Positions 56,671 through 64,000 of a DNA stretch of 64,000 bases are shown here, in pieces. Position numbers and translations under genes: made by a program. Below the pieces are notes generated by a model. That model was not told the origin of the DNA and made no database searches. It saw only the letters and a list, made by a program, of their open reading frames with translations. Each line of letters opens with the position of its first letter. The stretch's first letter is position 1. The DNA is from an uncultured Methylophilaceae bacterium (lineage in GTDB: Bacteria; Pseudomonadota; Gammaproteobacteria; Burkholderiales; Methylophilaceae): the NCBI GenBank assembly GCA_903899965.1, contig CAIULB010000030.1, positions 25,489 through 89,488 of the forward strand. Direction: 5' to 3'.

Positions 56671-57852
56671 ATGACAAAACTTTCACCGCTATTTTTATCA
56701 GTCTTGCTTGCCAGCCTTGCCGCGCTTGCACCATTTGCCATTGATACCTATTTGCCAGCGTTCCCAGCGATGGGCGCTGATTTGCTCGCTGAGCCTGTGG
56801 CTCTCCAACAAAGTCTTACGTTTTACTTATTACCTTACGCCATCATGACTTTATGGCACGGTGCGATTTCAGACTCCATCGGCCGTATTCCCACCATTAA
56901 AATAGGCTTAGGCGTATTTTTACTTGCTTCTATTGGCTGTGCCTTTGCTAAAAACGTTGAAACGCTCTGGTTCTTTAGAGCCTTGCAAGGCTTATCTGGC
57001 GGTGCGGGTAACGTGGTAGCAAGAGCTATGGTGCGAGACTTATTTGAAGGCCCACAGGCCCAGCGTGTGATGGCAACCGTACAAATGCTGTTTGGTATTG
57101 CGCCAGCCATTGCACCGATTATCGGCGGCTTATTGCTGGGCATACACTGGCAAGCTATTTTCATTTTCTTGGCGTTGTATTCAGGCTTTGCCTTTTTTGC
57201 CGTGGCTCACTATTTGCCAGAAACCATGCCGCCAGAAAAGCGCTTACCCCTTTCCGCCAAGCAGGTGATTAAAGATTACCGCATTATATTTTCCGATGCT
57301 GAATACTTTCGTTTGGTGTTTTCCATTAGCGCAAACTTTGCGGGCTTCTTTTTATACGTCATCGCCAGCCCGATGTTTTTGGTTAAGCACCTAGGCCTTA
57401 GCGCTCAGCAGTTCGGCTATATGTTCATCCCAACCGTGTGCGGCATGATGATAGGCTCATACCTAGCCAAGCGCGCCGCTGGCATCTTCACCCGCCAGCA
57501 AGTGGTAAAGTGGGCTTATGCTTGGATGTCGTTCACTGTTGTGTGCAACGTCATCGCTTGTTATTTCTTATCTCACACCTTATGGCTGATATTGCCGATT
57601 GCGATATTTAACGTCGGCATGGCCCTGGCAATGCCTGTGCTATCAATCGCCGCACTAGATAGACACCCAAAAATCCGTGGCACCGCCGCATCAGGCCAAG
57701 CCTTTATGCAAATGTTCTTATCTAGCGTTTCATCAGGCCTGGTCGCCTCATTGGTGTGGAATAGTACTTTTGCAATGGCTTGCGCGATGGCTGGGTACTG
57801 CTTGGTTGGCTGGTTAGTCATTCGTCAAAGCCATTTATGGCGTCATGCCTAG
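56671..57852 (+). CDS. Bcr/CflA-type MFS exporter
   Basis: Major facilitator protein of 393 residues with about 12 membrane segments. The start ALAPFAIDTYLPAFPAMGADL and the loop YAIMTLWHGAISDSIGRIPT fit the Bcr/CflA drug exporter family, and the TM4-5 region shows GGAGNVVARAMVRDL. Substrates in the family range from bicyclomycin to sulfonamides and cysteine; here it is unknown. It has its own transcript start region after the pqq terminator and lies 17 bases before tag. Confidence 0.88.
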   Translation: MTKLSPLFLSVLLASLAALAPFAIDTYLPAFPAMGADLLAEPVALQQSLTFYLLPYAIMTLWHGAISDSIGRIPTIKIGLGVFLLASIGCAFAKNVETLWFFRALQGLSGGAGNVVARAMVRDLFEGPQAQRVMATVQMLFGIAPAIAPIIGGLLLGIHWQAIFIFLALYSGFAFFAVAHYLPETMPPEKRLPLSAKQVIKDYRIIFSDAEYFRLVFSISANFAGFFLYVIASPMFLVKHLGLSAQQFGYMFIPTVCGMMIGSYLAKRAAGIFTRQQVVKWAYAWMSFTVVCNVIACYFLSHTLWLILPIAIFNVGMALAMPVLSIAALDRHPKIRGTAASGQAFMQMFLSSVSSGLVASLVWNSTFAMACAMAGYCLVGWLVIRQSHLWRHA

Positions 57853-57869
57853 CTTGTGGGGTGTTTTAG

Positions 57870-58511
57870 ATGGAAAGAGTCGCCGAGCCTCGCCGCTGTT
57901 TTTGGTGTAACGACACACAAATCTACCGTGATTACCACGACACTGAATGGGGCTTTCCGGTTTTTGATGATACGCATCTCTTCGAAAAAATCTGCCTAGA
58001 AGGTTTTCAGTCCGGGCTTAGCTGGCTCACCATTTTAAGAAAACGCGAAAACTTTAGGCTTGCTTTTAATGGCTTTGATATCGCTAGCGTTGCCAGATTT
58101 ACCCAAAAAGATGTTGAACGATTAATGTCTGATGCTGGCATCGTTCGCCATCGTGGCAAGATAGAAGCCACCATTAATAATGCCCGCTGTGCTAAAAAGT
58201 TGCTCGAGTCAGAATCATCATTAGCCGCATATTTTTGGCGTTTTGAGCCAGAAGCGGCCAGTCGTCCTAAAATCTTGGATATGAACACACTCAAAACCCT
58301 TATGCAGTTCAAAGAAGCGATTGCGCTTTCAAAAGACCTCAAGAAAAGAGGGTGGAAGTTTGTAGGACCGACCACCATGTATGCCTTTATGCAGGCCATA
58401 GGTTTGGTGAATGACCATGAGGAAGGCTGTCATGTGCGCGAAGCAGCACTAGAGGTAAGGCGGCAGATAAAAATACTTTCATATACAGCAGACAACAAAA
58501 AAGGAGACTAA
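57870..58511 (+). CDS. tag: DNA-3-methyladenine glycosylase I
   Basis: Base-excision enzyme that removes 3-methyladenine. Length 213 aa (E. coli 187). RCFWCND, YHDTEWGFPVFDD with the catalytic-region Glu, and EGFQSGLSWLTILRKRENF are characteristic. The zinc site is Cys10 and a His near residue 24 at the N-terminus with the HEEGCHV His and Cys at the C-terminus. Residues after about 195 form an extra tail. The TAA stop lies in the loop of a terminator hairpin. Confidence 0.95.
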   Translation: MERVAEPRRCFWCNDTQIYRDYHDTEWGFPVFDDTHLFEKICLEGFQSGLSWLTILRKRENFRLAFNGFDIASVARFTQKDVERLMSDAGIVRHRGKIEATINNARCAKKLLESESSLAAYFWRFEPEAASRPKILDMNTLKTLMQFKEAIALSKDLKKRGWKFVGPTTMYAFMQAIGLVNDHEEGCHVREAALEVRRQIKILSYTADNKKGD

Positions 58512-58525
58512 TGTCTCCTTTTTTT
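58497..58525. terminator. Bidirectional terminator between tag and fdxA
   Basis: AAAAAAGGAGAC (58497-58508) pairs with GTCTCCTTTTTT (58513-58524) around TAAT. A and T runs on both sides allow it to end tag and the leftward fdxA transcript. Confidence 0.93.
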
Positions 58526-58532
58526 ATTTTAA

Positions 58533-58856
58533 TTATTCAACTAACAATTCACGTTTTCCTGGTGCGCCGTTCATTGCGTCAGCATCTGGTAATGGTTCTT
58601 TACGTGCTGAAATTACAGGCCATACTTCTGCAAGGCGTGCGTTTAGCGCGATGTATTCTTGTTGATCTGCTGGTACGTCATCTTCTGCAAAAATGGCTTC
58701 AGCAGGGCACTCAGCTACGCACAATGTGCAGTCGATACATTCATCAGGGTTAATTGCTAAGAAGTTAGGGCCTTCTACAAAGCAATCCACTGGGCAGACA
58801 TCTACGCAGTCTGTGTATTTGCATTGAATACAATTTTCGGTAACGACATAAGTCAT
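58533..58856 (-). CDS. fdxA: Seven-iron ferredoxin (3Fe-4S/4Fe-4S)
   Basis: Small electron carrier of 107 residues. Cysteines at 9, 12, 17, 21, 25, 40, 43, 46 and 50 have the spacing of Azotobacter ferredoxin I shifted by one, so one 3Fe-4S and one 4Fe-4S cluster are expected. The C-terminal segment [20 protein letters not shown] is typical of FdxA. It lies 81 bases after cysN on the same strand and may be reached by read-through; a link to sulfite reduction would be inference. Confidence 0.95.
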   Translation of the reverse strand: MTYVVTENCIQCKYTDCVDVCPVDCFVEGPNFLAINPDECIDCTLCVAECPAEAIFAEDDVPADQQEYIALNARLAEVWPVISARKEPLPDADAMNGAPGKRELLVE

Positions 58857-58937
58857 GTTGGTTTTCCTTCTAAAATACGTCTAAATTCTTTGATGTAGTT
58901 ATTTTAATGTATTTTTGTCTGATTCGTTTAATCAAGA

Positions 58938-60215
58938 TTAAATAATCATGCCAGCGCCAACGGTGTTGTTGGTCGATTCATCAATCACAATAAAAGCGCC
59001 AGTTGCACGGTTTTTGCTGTAGCTATCGACCATCAGCGGTTGGGCGAGTTTGAAATTGATTTTGGCAATATCGTTCATCGCAAGGCCTTGCGCTTCTAAT
59101 TGCTCAAGCGTGTTGACGTCCACTTTGTATTCAATCGCGCCCACTTTTGCTTTAGATTCGCGTGTGGTGTGGCGGATAATATAAGTGCGTGCTGTTGAAA
59201 GCGGGGTTTCAGAGAGCCAGCACACCATGCCTGAGATTTGTTTAACAGGCTCTGGTGCTTGGTCTGATTTCACAATCATGTCGCCGCGTGAGGTGTCGAT
59301 TTCATCTTCAAGCAAGAGCGTCACAGATTGCTCTGTAATGGCGCTTTGCAGTTGTTCATCACCCAATTGAATGGCTTTCACTTTTGAGGTGTAGCCATTT
59401 GGTAATACGGTGACAGCATCACCTACAGCGATTTCACCAGATTCAACACGACCCATAAAGCCACGGAAGTCGTGCAGGTCTTTATCGTCTGATGCGTGCG
59501 GGCGGCAAACGAATTGAACTGGGAAGCGGAATGGCTCATTTTGTTCTGAGTGGGCAGCAGGCGCTGATTCTAAAAGCTCCAACATGGTTGGGCCTTGGTA
59601 CCAGTCCATTGCGTCGCCACGGTCAACTAACATATCGCCAGTGAGTGCTGAAAGCGGCACGACTTGAATGTCGCGACCAGCGCGTTGCAAGCCGATTTGT
59701 TCAGCAAAGCTTAAGTAATCTGCTTTTATTTTTTCGAAAGTTACTTGGTCAAAATCGACTAAGTCCATTTTGTTAATCGCTACCACGATATGTGGAATAC
59801 CCACCAAATGCGCCAAGAATGAATGGCGACGCGTTTGGGTGAGTACGCCTTTGCGTGCATCAATTAAAATAATTGCGAGGTTGGCAGTTGAAGCTGCTGT
59901 CACCATGTTGCGTGTGTATTGTTCATGGCCTGGTGCATCGGCGATAATGTATTTGCGCGTACCAGTGCTGAAGTAGCGGTAAGCAACATCAATGGTAATG
60001 CCTTGTTCGCGTTCAGCTTGCAAGCCATCGGTCAGCAAGGATAAATCGACTACTTCAAGACCGCGCTTTTTAGAAGTGCGATCCATTTGTGTAAGGGTGT
60101 CAGCTAAGATGCTCTTGGTATCAAAAAGCAAGCGGCCGATGAGGGTACTTTTACCATCATCTACGCTACCGCAAGTCATAAAGCGGAGTAGGCTATCGTT
60201 GTGTTGTGTTGTCAT
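58938..60215 (-). CDS. cysN: Sulfate adenylyltransferase subunit 1 (GTPase)
   Basis: GTPase subunit that drives formation of APS from sulfate and ATP. Length 425 aa. GSVDDGKS (16-23), DAPGHEQY (93-100) and NKMD (148-151) are intact. It ends without the APS kinase (CysC) domain found fused in many species, in line with direct use of APS by the reductase encoded upstream. Start and cysD stop overlap by one base (TAATG). Confidence 0.96.
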   Translation of the reverse strand: MTTQHNDSLLRFMTCGSVDDGKSTLIGRLLFDTKSILADTLTQMDRTSKKRGLEVVDLSLLTDGLQAEREQGITIDVAYRYFSTGTRKYIIADAPGHEQYTRNMVTAASTANLAIILIDARKGVLTQTRRHSFLAHLVGIPHIVVAINKMDLVDFDQVTFEKIKADYLSFAEQIGLQRAGRDIQVVPLSALTGDMLVDRGDAMDWYQGPTMLELLESAPAAHSEQNEPFRFPVQFVCRPHASDDKDLHDFRGFMGRVESGEIAVGDAVTVLPNGYTSKVKAIQLGDEQLQSAITEQSVTLLLEDEIDTSRGDMIVKSDQAPEPVKQISGMVCWLSETPLSTARTYIIRHTTRESKAKVGAIEYKVDVNTLEQLEAQGLAMNDIAKINFKLAQPLMVDSYSKNRATGAFIVIDESTNNTVGAGMII

Positions 60216-61150
60216 TAGAAATAGCCTTCTTTCTTGCGTTGTTCCATTGATGCATCAGATGTTTGGTCATCAAGCCTTGTTGCGCCACGTTCTGTAATGG
60301 TGGTGGTGGCAGTTTCCAGCACGATTTTAGAAATGGTATCTGCATCGCTAATCACAGGCGCAGTACAAGTAATATCGCCTACAGTACGGAAGCGAACCTC
60401 CATATTGATGATTTCTTCACCTGCTTTAGGTTGGTTAATCACTTCACCAGAAGCGAGCGGTACATTGACTGGCACGATAGAGCCAGCGCGCATTACGACA
60501 TCACGTTGATGTGCAAAGTAGATGCTTGGTAGGCCTAAGTTTTCACGTTCGATATATTGCCAAACGTCCATTTCAGTCCAGTTTGAAATTGGGAATGCGC
60601 GGATGTTCTCACCTTTGTGTGAACGTGCGTTATACAGATTCCATAACTCGGGGCGTTGGTTCTTTGGATCCCATTGGCCGAACTCATCACGGAAACTCAT
60701 GATGCGTTCTTTAGCGCGGGCTTTTTCTTCATCACGGCGTGCGCCACCAATACAACAATCGAAGCCGAACTCTTCAATTGCTTCTAGCAATGTGACAGAT
60801 TGGTGTTTGTTGCGCGATTCGTCTTCTGATTTAAGCACCACCGTGCCGCGCTTCATTGAGTCTTCTACAGAGCGAACGATTAGGCGCTCACCTAGTTCTG
60901 CGGCACGTTGGTCGCGGAAATCAATCACTTCTTTGTAGTTGTGACCAGTATCAATATGCATCAGCGGGAAAGGAAAGCGCCCTGGACGGAAAGCTTTTTC
61001 AGCAAGGCGCAATATACATAATGAGTCTTTACCGCCTGAGAATAGCAGTACAGGGTTTGAGCATTGGCCTGCGACTTCACGCAAAATGTGAATCGCTTCC
61101 GCTTCTAGCCAATCAAGATGGCTAAGGGTTGTTTTGTTTGCTGTTGTCAT
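60215..61150 (-). CDS. cysD: Sulfate adenylyltransferase subunit 2
   Basis: ATP-sulfurylase catalytic subunit of the PP-loop family. Length 311 aa (E. coli 302). The SGGKDS loop (38-43) is followed by HIDTGHNYKEVIDFRD, CCIGGARRDEEKARAKER and FPISNWTEMDVWQYI. The C-terminus carries the LDDQTSDASMEQRKKEGYF tail usual in the family. It is 43 bases after cysH and coupled to cysN by a one-base overlap. Confidence 0.97.
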   Translation of the reverse strand: MTTANKTTLSHLDWLEAEAIHILREVAGQCSNPVLLFSGGKDSLCILRLAEKAFRPGRFPFPLMHIDTGHNYKEVIDFRDQRAAELGERLIVRSVEDSMKRGTVVLKSEDESRNKHQSVTLLEAIEEFGFDCCIGGARRDEEKARAKERIMSFRDEFGQWDPKNQRPELWNLYNARSHKGENIRAFPISNWTEMDVWQYIERENLGLPSIYFAHQRDVVMRAGSIVPVNVPLASGEVINQPKAGEEIINMEVRFRTVGDITCTAPVISDADTISKIVLETATTTITERGATRLDDQTSDASMEQRKKEGYF

Positions 61151-61193
61151 AATATCAACTAGTTAATTTCAAATAAGGTTTAATGCTTTTTTA

Positions 61194-61958
61194 TTACTTA
61201 GGCTTCTTTACATGCAGTCCACATTCTTTGCTGGTTGGGTCTTCCCACCACCAGCGACCAGCGCGGACATCTTCACCCATTGCGACGGCACGTGTGCAAG
61301 GCGCACAGCCAATGCTCGGGTAGAAAACATCATGCAGTTTGTTATAGGGCACTTCATGCAGGCGGATATAAGCCCACACTTCTTGTTCGGTCCAATCGCT
61401 CAGCGGATTGAATTTTTCTAGCTTATTGCCTTCATCAAACTCTTGCACTGGCAAATTGGCGCGCGTTGTGGCTTGTTCTGCGCGCATGCCTGTAATCCAA
61501 GCTTGTTTGCCATTGAGTGCGCGTTTGAGAGGCTCTACTTTACGCATGTGGCAGCAGGCTTTGCGTAAATCAATGCTTTCGTAAAAGGCGTTCATGCCTT
61601 TCGTTTGTACGTATTGTTCTACCACTTCATGCTTAGGAAAATACACTTTAAGCTTGGTGTTGTAAGTGCTTTCAGCTTCAGCCATCAAAGTATAAGTTTC
61701 AGCAGGTAAGCGGCCTGTATCGAGAGAGAAAATCTCAATCGCGAGTTTTTCGCGCATGATAATGTCAGTCAACACCATGTCTTCAGCGCCAAAGCTATTC
61801 GCAAAGGTAATTACTGGGAATTTGCTTGCAGCTTCTTTAAGTACACTTAATACTTGAGCGCGCTTGGAGGTGACAGATGCCTTTAATGAATCGGTTAGCT
61901 CTGGGCTCGTCGCTGGGTTTTTAGCCGCGGAACGAATCATGGATACGTCACCGAACAT
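61194..61958 (-). CDS. cysH: Assimilatory adenylyl-sulfate (APS) reductase
   Basis: Reduces APS to sulfite. I choose the ATG at 61958 (MFGDVSMIRSAAKN), 254 aa, whose A overlaps the TAA of the DUF934 gene; a TTG at 61979 would add 7 residues. The paired cysteines CC (135-136) and CAPC (218-221) hold the [4Fe-4S] cluster that marks APS reductase, as opposed to PAPS reductase. The catalytic Cys is in ECGLH (Cys246). The family substrate call rests on these cysteines. Confidence 0.94.
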   Translation of the reverse strand: MFGDVSMIRSAAKNPATSPELTDSLKASVTSKRAQVLSVLKEAASKFPVITFANSFGAEDMVLTDIIMREKLAIEIFSLDTGRLPAETYTLMAEAESTYNTKLKVYFPKHEVVEQYVQTKGMNAFYESIDLRKACCHMRKVEPLKRALNGKQAWITGMRAEQATTRANLPVQEFDEGNKLEKFNPLSDWTEQEVWAYIRLHEVPYNKLHDVFYPSIGCAPCTRAVAMGEDVRAGRWWWEDPTSKECGLHVKKPK

Positions 61959-62557
61959 TAGCGGATTGTCCTGCGCCAAGCTGGTTGCGCAATATCAACT
62001 GCGCCTTGGTATGGTTCGCTAAAGTCTTTAAGGCTTGCCAAAGCTTCAGTGGCTGAGCGGTCAGCGCGGATTAAGTAGCTATTAAAGCCTGAGCGCTTCA
62101 AGAAGAACAATTGATCGCGAAGTACATCGCCAACAGCGCGCAATTCATTTTTAAAGTCGTAGCGTGTGCGCAGAAGGTTGCCAATGGTGAAAATGCGGCC
62201 ATCAGCAAAGCGCTCCACATACACAGCGACTAAAGCAAAAGCGTTGATGTCTTTTACTTCGGTAATCACATCTTCAATGGCTTCGTGTGTGGCAACTAAC
62301 AAACCAACTTCACCTTGGCTAACACGGCTAGCAAGCGCGTCTTTATTGGCGCACCAAACAGAGAAAGGCACTAACACTTTACCCGCTGGAATTTTCGTTG
62401 CGGCAATTTGTTCAGCAGAGAAGGTTTCTTCGCCAGTGAGCTTAAATAGCACCACCTTACCGGCTTGTTTGCGAACCGTTTCTTCACCTAAAGTAGGTGG
62501 GGTAACACGTGTCCATTCATCAGCAACGATGGCATTGTCTTTAATTAAATTAGACAT
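61958..62557 (-). CDS. DUF934 family protein of the sulfate operon
   Basis: Protein of 199 residues, regularly found between cysI and cysH in proteobacteria and annotated as DUF934. The ATG at 62557 has a perfect AAGGAGG in front and overlaps the cysI stop by 8 bases. VVLFKLTGEETFSAEQ, VYVERFADGRIFTIGNLLR and LRAVGDVLRDQLFFLKRSGFNSY are the conserved parts. No catalytic motif is known; a helper role in sulfite reduction is suggested by context only. A longer frame to 62668 lies inside cysI and is not used. Confidence 0.9.
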   Translation of the reverse strand: MSNLIKDNAIVADEWTRVTPPTLGEETVRKQAGKVVLFKLTGEETFSAEQIAATKIPAGKVLVPFSVWCANKDALASRVSQGEVGLLVATHEAIEDVITEVKDINAFALVAVYVERFADGRIFTIGNLLRTRYDFKNELRAVGDVLRDQLFFLKRSGFNSYLIRADRSATEALASLKDFSEPYQGAVDIAQPAWRRTIR

Positions 62558-64000
62558 TTGTTGCCTCCTTGCTCGCATAAACGTGTGCTTTGAATGGCGG
62601 CACACCGATGCGGCGCACGGTATCAATAAAGCGCTCTTCAGGCGTACGTTCTTTGATGTAAACCTCAATCAAGCGTTGAACTACACCTGGCATTTCTTCT
62701 GCTGAGAACGATGGGCCAATCACTGAGCCGATGCTTGCATCATTACCTTGTTTGCCACCAATGGTCACTTGGTACCATTCTGAGCCGTCTTTATCCACGC
62801 CCAAAATGCCGATATGGCCAACGTGATGGTGACCACAGGCATTCATACATCCAGAGATGTTGAGTTCTAGGTCGCCAATGTCATGCAAGTAATCGAGGTT
62901 GTCGAATTGCATTTGGATGGCTTCAGCGATAGGGATGCTCTTCGCATTAGCGAGTGAGCAAAAGTCGCCGCCTGGACAGCAAATAATGTCTGTTAGTAAG
63001 CCGATGTTTGGGGTTGCCAAACCAGCGGCGTGGGCTTTTTCCCAAAGCTGGAAAAGGTCACTGAGTTTTACATCCGCTAAAATCAAGTTTTGCTCATGTG
63101 AGGCACGAACTTCGCCAAAACTATAAGCATCAGCCAAATCAGCCACTACTGACATTTGCGCTGAAGTGATGTCACCAGGTGCATGGCCATGAGGCTTAAG
63201 TGAAAGCGTTACAGCGCGATAGCCTGCTTGTTTGTGTGCGTGTACGCAGCGTTTTACCCAAGCCGCAAATGCTGGGTTGCTTGCGATTGCGCTATCGAAG
63301 CTTTCGTCATGTGCTGGCAAGTTTTCGTATGGCATGGCTTCAAAGTGTTGACCAACGCGCGCTAATTCAGCTTCGGTAATTGTGTTTGGATTATCTTTGA
63401 GGTACAGCCATTCAGCCTCAACTTGTTGTTTGAAGTCTTCAATGCCTAAGGCTTTTACCAAAATTTTAATGCGTGCTTTGTAAGCGTTGTCACGACGACC
63501 GTGAATGTTGTAAACGCGGATAATCGCTTCGCAATAGGTAAGGGCGTGTTGCCACTCAAGATGTTCGCGAATGACCGTGCCTAAAATTGGTGTGCGGCCT
63601 AAACCACCGCCAACCCATACTTTAATTGCTGTTTCGCCTTTAGCATCTTTGTAGAACTCCATGCCAATGTCGTGCGCTTGCACGATGGCGCGGTCTTGCT
63701 CGGTGCCAGACACCGCAATTTTAAATTTACGTGGTAATAAAGCAAACTCAGGATGGAAGGTGCTCCATTGGCGCATGACTTCAGCCATCGCACGTGGGTC
63801 AATCACTTCATCAGGCGCAACGCCAGCGAATTGGTCTGTAGTGATATTTCGGATGCAATTGCCAGAAGTTTGAATGGCGTGCATTTCTACGGTGGCAAGC
63901 TCAGCCAGAATCTCAGGCACATCTTCTAGCTTAGGCCAGTTAAGTTGTAGGTTTTGACGTGTGCTGAAGTGGCCATAGCCTTTATCGTACTTTTTAGCGA
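62550..64000 (-). CDS. cysI: Sulfite reductase hemoprotein subunit, C-terminal part (runs off the right edge)
   Basis: Siroheme and [4Fe-4S] enzyme that reduces sulfite to sulfide. The frame is open to the window edge, so 483 codons are visible and the N-terminus is missing. GYGHFSTRQNLQLNWPKLED at the right end, TSGNCIRN, and the cluster cysteines in IICCPGGDFCSLANA and NISGCMNACGHHHVG identify the nitrite/sulfite reductase family. Position before DUF934, cysH, cysD and cysN supports sulfite as substrate. The GTG at 63920 is internal and not the true start. Electron donor (NADPH flavoprotein or ferredoxin) cannot be told here. Confidence 0.93.
   Translation of the reverse strand, partial: AKKYDKGYGHFSTRQNLQLNWPKLEDVPEILAELATVEMHAIQTSGNCIRNITTDQFAGVAPDEVIDPRAMAEVMRQWSTFHPEFALLPRKFKIAVSGTEQDRAIVQAHDIGMEFYKDAKGETAIKVWVGGGLGRTPILGTVIREHLEWQHALTYCEAIIRVYNIHGRRDNAYKARIKILVKALGIEDFKQQVEAEWLYLKDNPNTITEAELARVGQHFEAMPYENLPAHDESFDSAIASNPAFAAWVKRCVHAHKQAGYRAVTLSLKPHGHAPGDITSAQMSVVADLADAYSFGEVRASHEQNLILADVKLSDLFQLWEKAHAAGLATPNIGLLTDIICCPGGDFCSLANAKSIPIAEAIQMQFDNLDYLHDIGDLELNISGCMNACGHHHVGHIGILGVDKDGSEWYQVTIGGKQGNDASIGSVIGPSFSAEEMPGVVQRLIEVYIKERTPEERFIDTVRRIGVPPFKAHVYASKEATNV

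Noticed and set aside
1..64000. CRISPR arrays, insertion sequences, prophage or defence genes
   Set aside because: I looked for evenly spaced repeats, transposase or integrase motifs and nuclease clusters on both strands and saw none; gene content is core metabolism.

Overview
The window reads as a chromosome segment of a methylotrophic betaproteobacterium, most likely of the family Methylophilaceae (Methylotenera or Methylophilus relatives). The evidence is the content: a nearly complete gene island for tetrahydromethanopterin (H4MPT)-linked formaldehyde oxidation (fhcBADC, beta-RFAP synthase, mtdB, orfY, mch, orf5, orf7), a complete pqqABCDE cluster for the methanol dehydrogenase cofactor, a betaproteobacterial gyrA-serC-pheA-hisC order, and an assimilatory sulfate operon using APS reductase. 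No insertion sequence, prophage, CRISPR array or rRNA gene was seen. One tRNA (Leu-UAG) is present. Both ends cut genes: yhdP on the left and cysI on the right. The species call is inference; the pathways are read from protein motifs.

Layout. 1-7.8 kb: yhdP (partial), ABC-F ATPase yheS, an unrecognised 186-aa protein, ychJ-like, prfC and acs. 7.9-16.6 kb: glnE, then a convergent three-gene RND efflux operon and a small coiled-coil-like protein. 16.7-22.9 kb: tRNA-Leu, dnaE, accA and tilS, with a strong hairpin between accA and tilS. 22.9-27.8 kb: a NarL-type two-component system whose kinase has a MoxY/LapD-like sensor region, divergent from a TonB-dependent receptor. 27.9-36.1 kb: purT with a truncated haemoglobin, two tandem DEAD-box helicases (the upstream one with a highly structured leader that hides its ribosome binding site and with a changed motif III), typA, a DUF302 protein and yigZ. 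36.1-46.8 kb: the H4MPT island as two divergent operons. 46.9-52.8 kb: gyrA-serC-pheA-hisC. 52.8-56.6 kb: a decayed EAL-domain fragment and then pqqABCDE. 56.7-64 kb: a Bcr/CflA-type exporter, tag, 7Fe ferredoxin, and cysI-DUF934-cysH-cysD-cysN.

How the genes work together. PQQ serves the periplasmic methanol dehydrogenase, which makes formaldehyde. MtdB, Mch and the FhcABCD complex oxidise the formaldehyde on H4MPT and methylofuran to formate. Beta-RFAP synthase, and probably the orfY/orf5/orf7 products, make the cofactors. PurT uses formate for purine synthesis. The MoxY-like sensor system next to a TonB receptor is a candidate regulator and importer for methylotrophic growth, for example for a metal, but the sequence does not show the ligand.

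Most interesting items: the SD-sequestering structured leader of the second DEAD-box helicase and its SET motif III; the MoxY-like kinase/TonB receptor locus; the structured pqqA-pqqB gap with a 12-nt direct repeat of the PqqA core codons; the EAL relic upstream of pqqA; and the retained cysteine quartet in FhcB.
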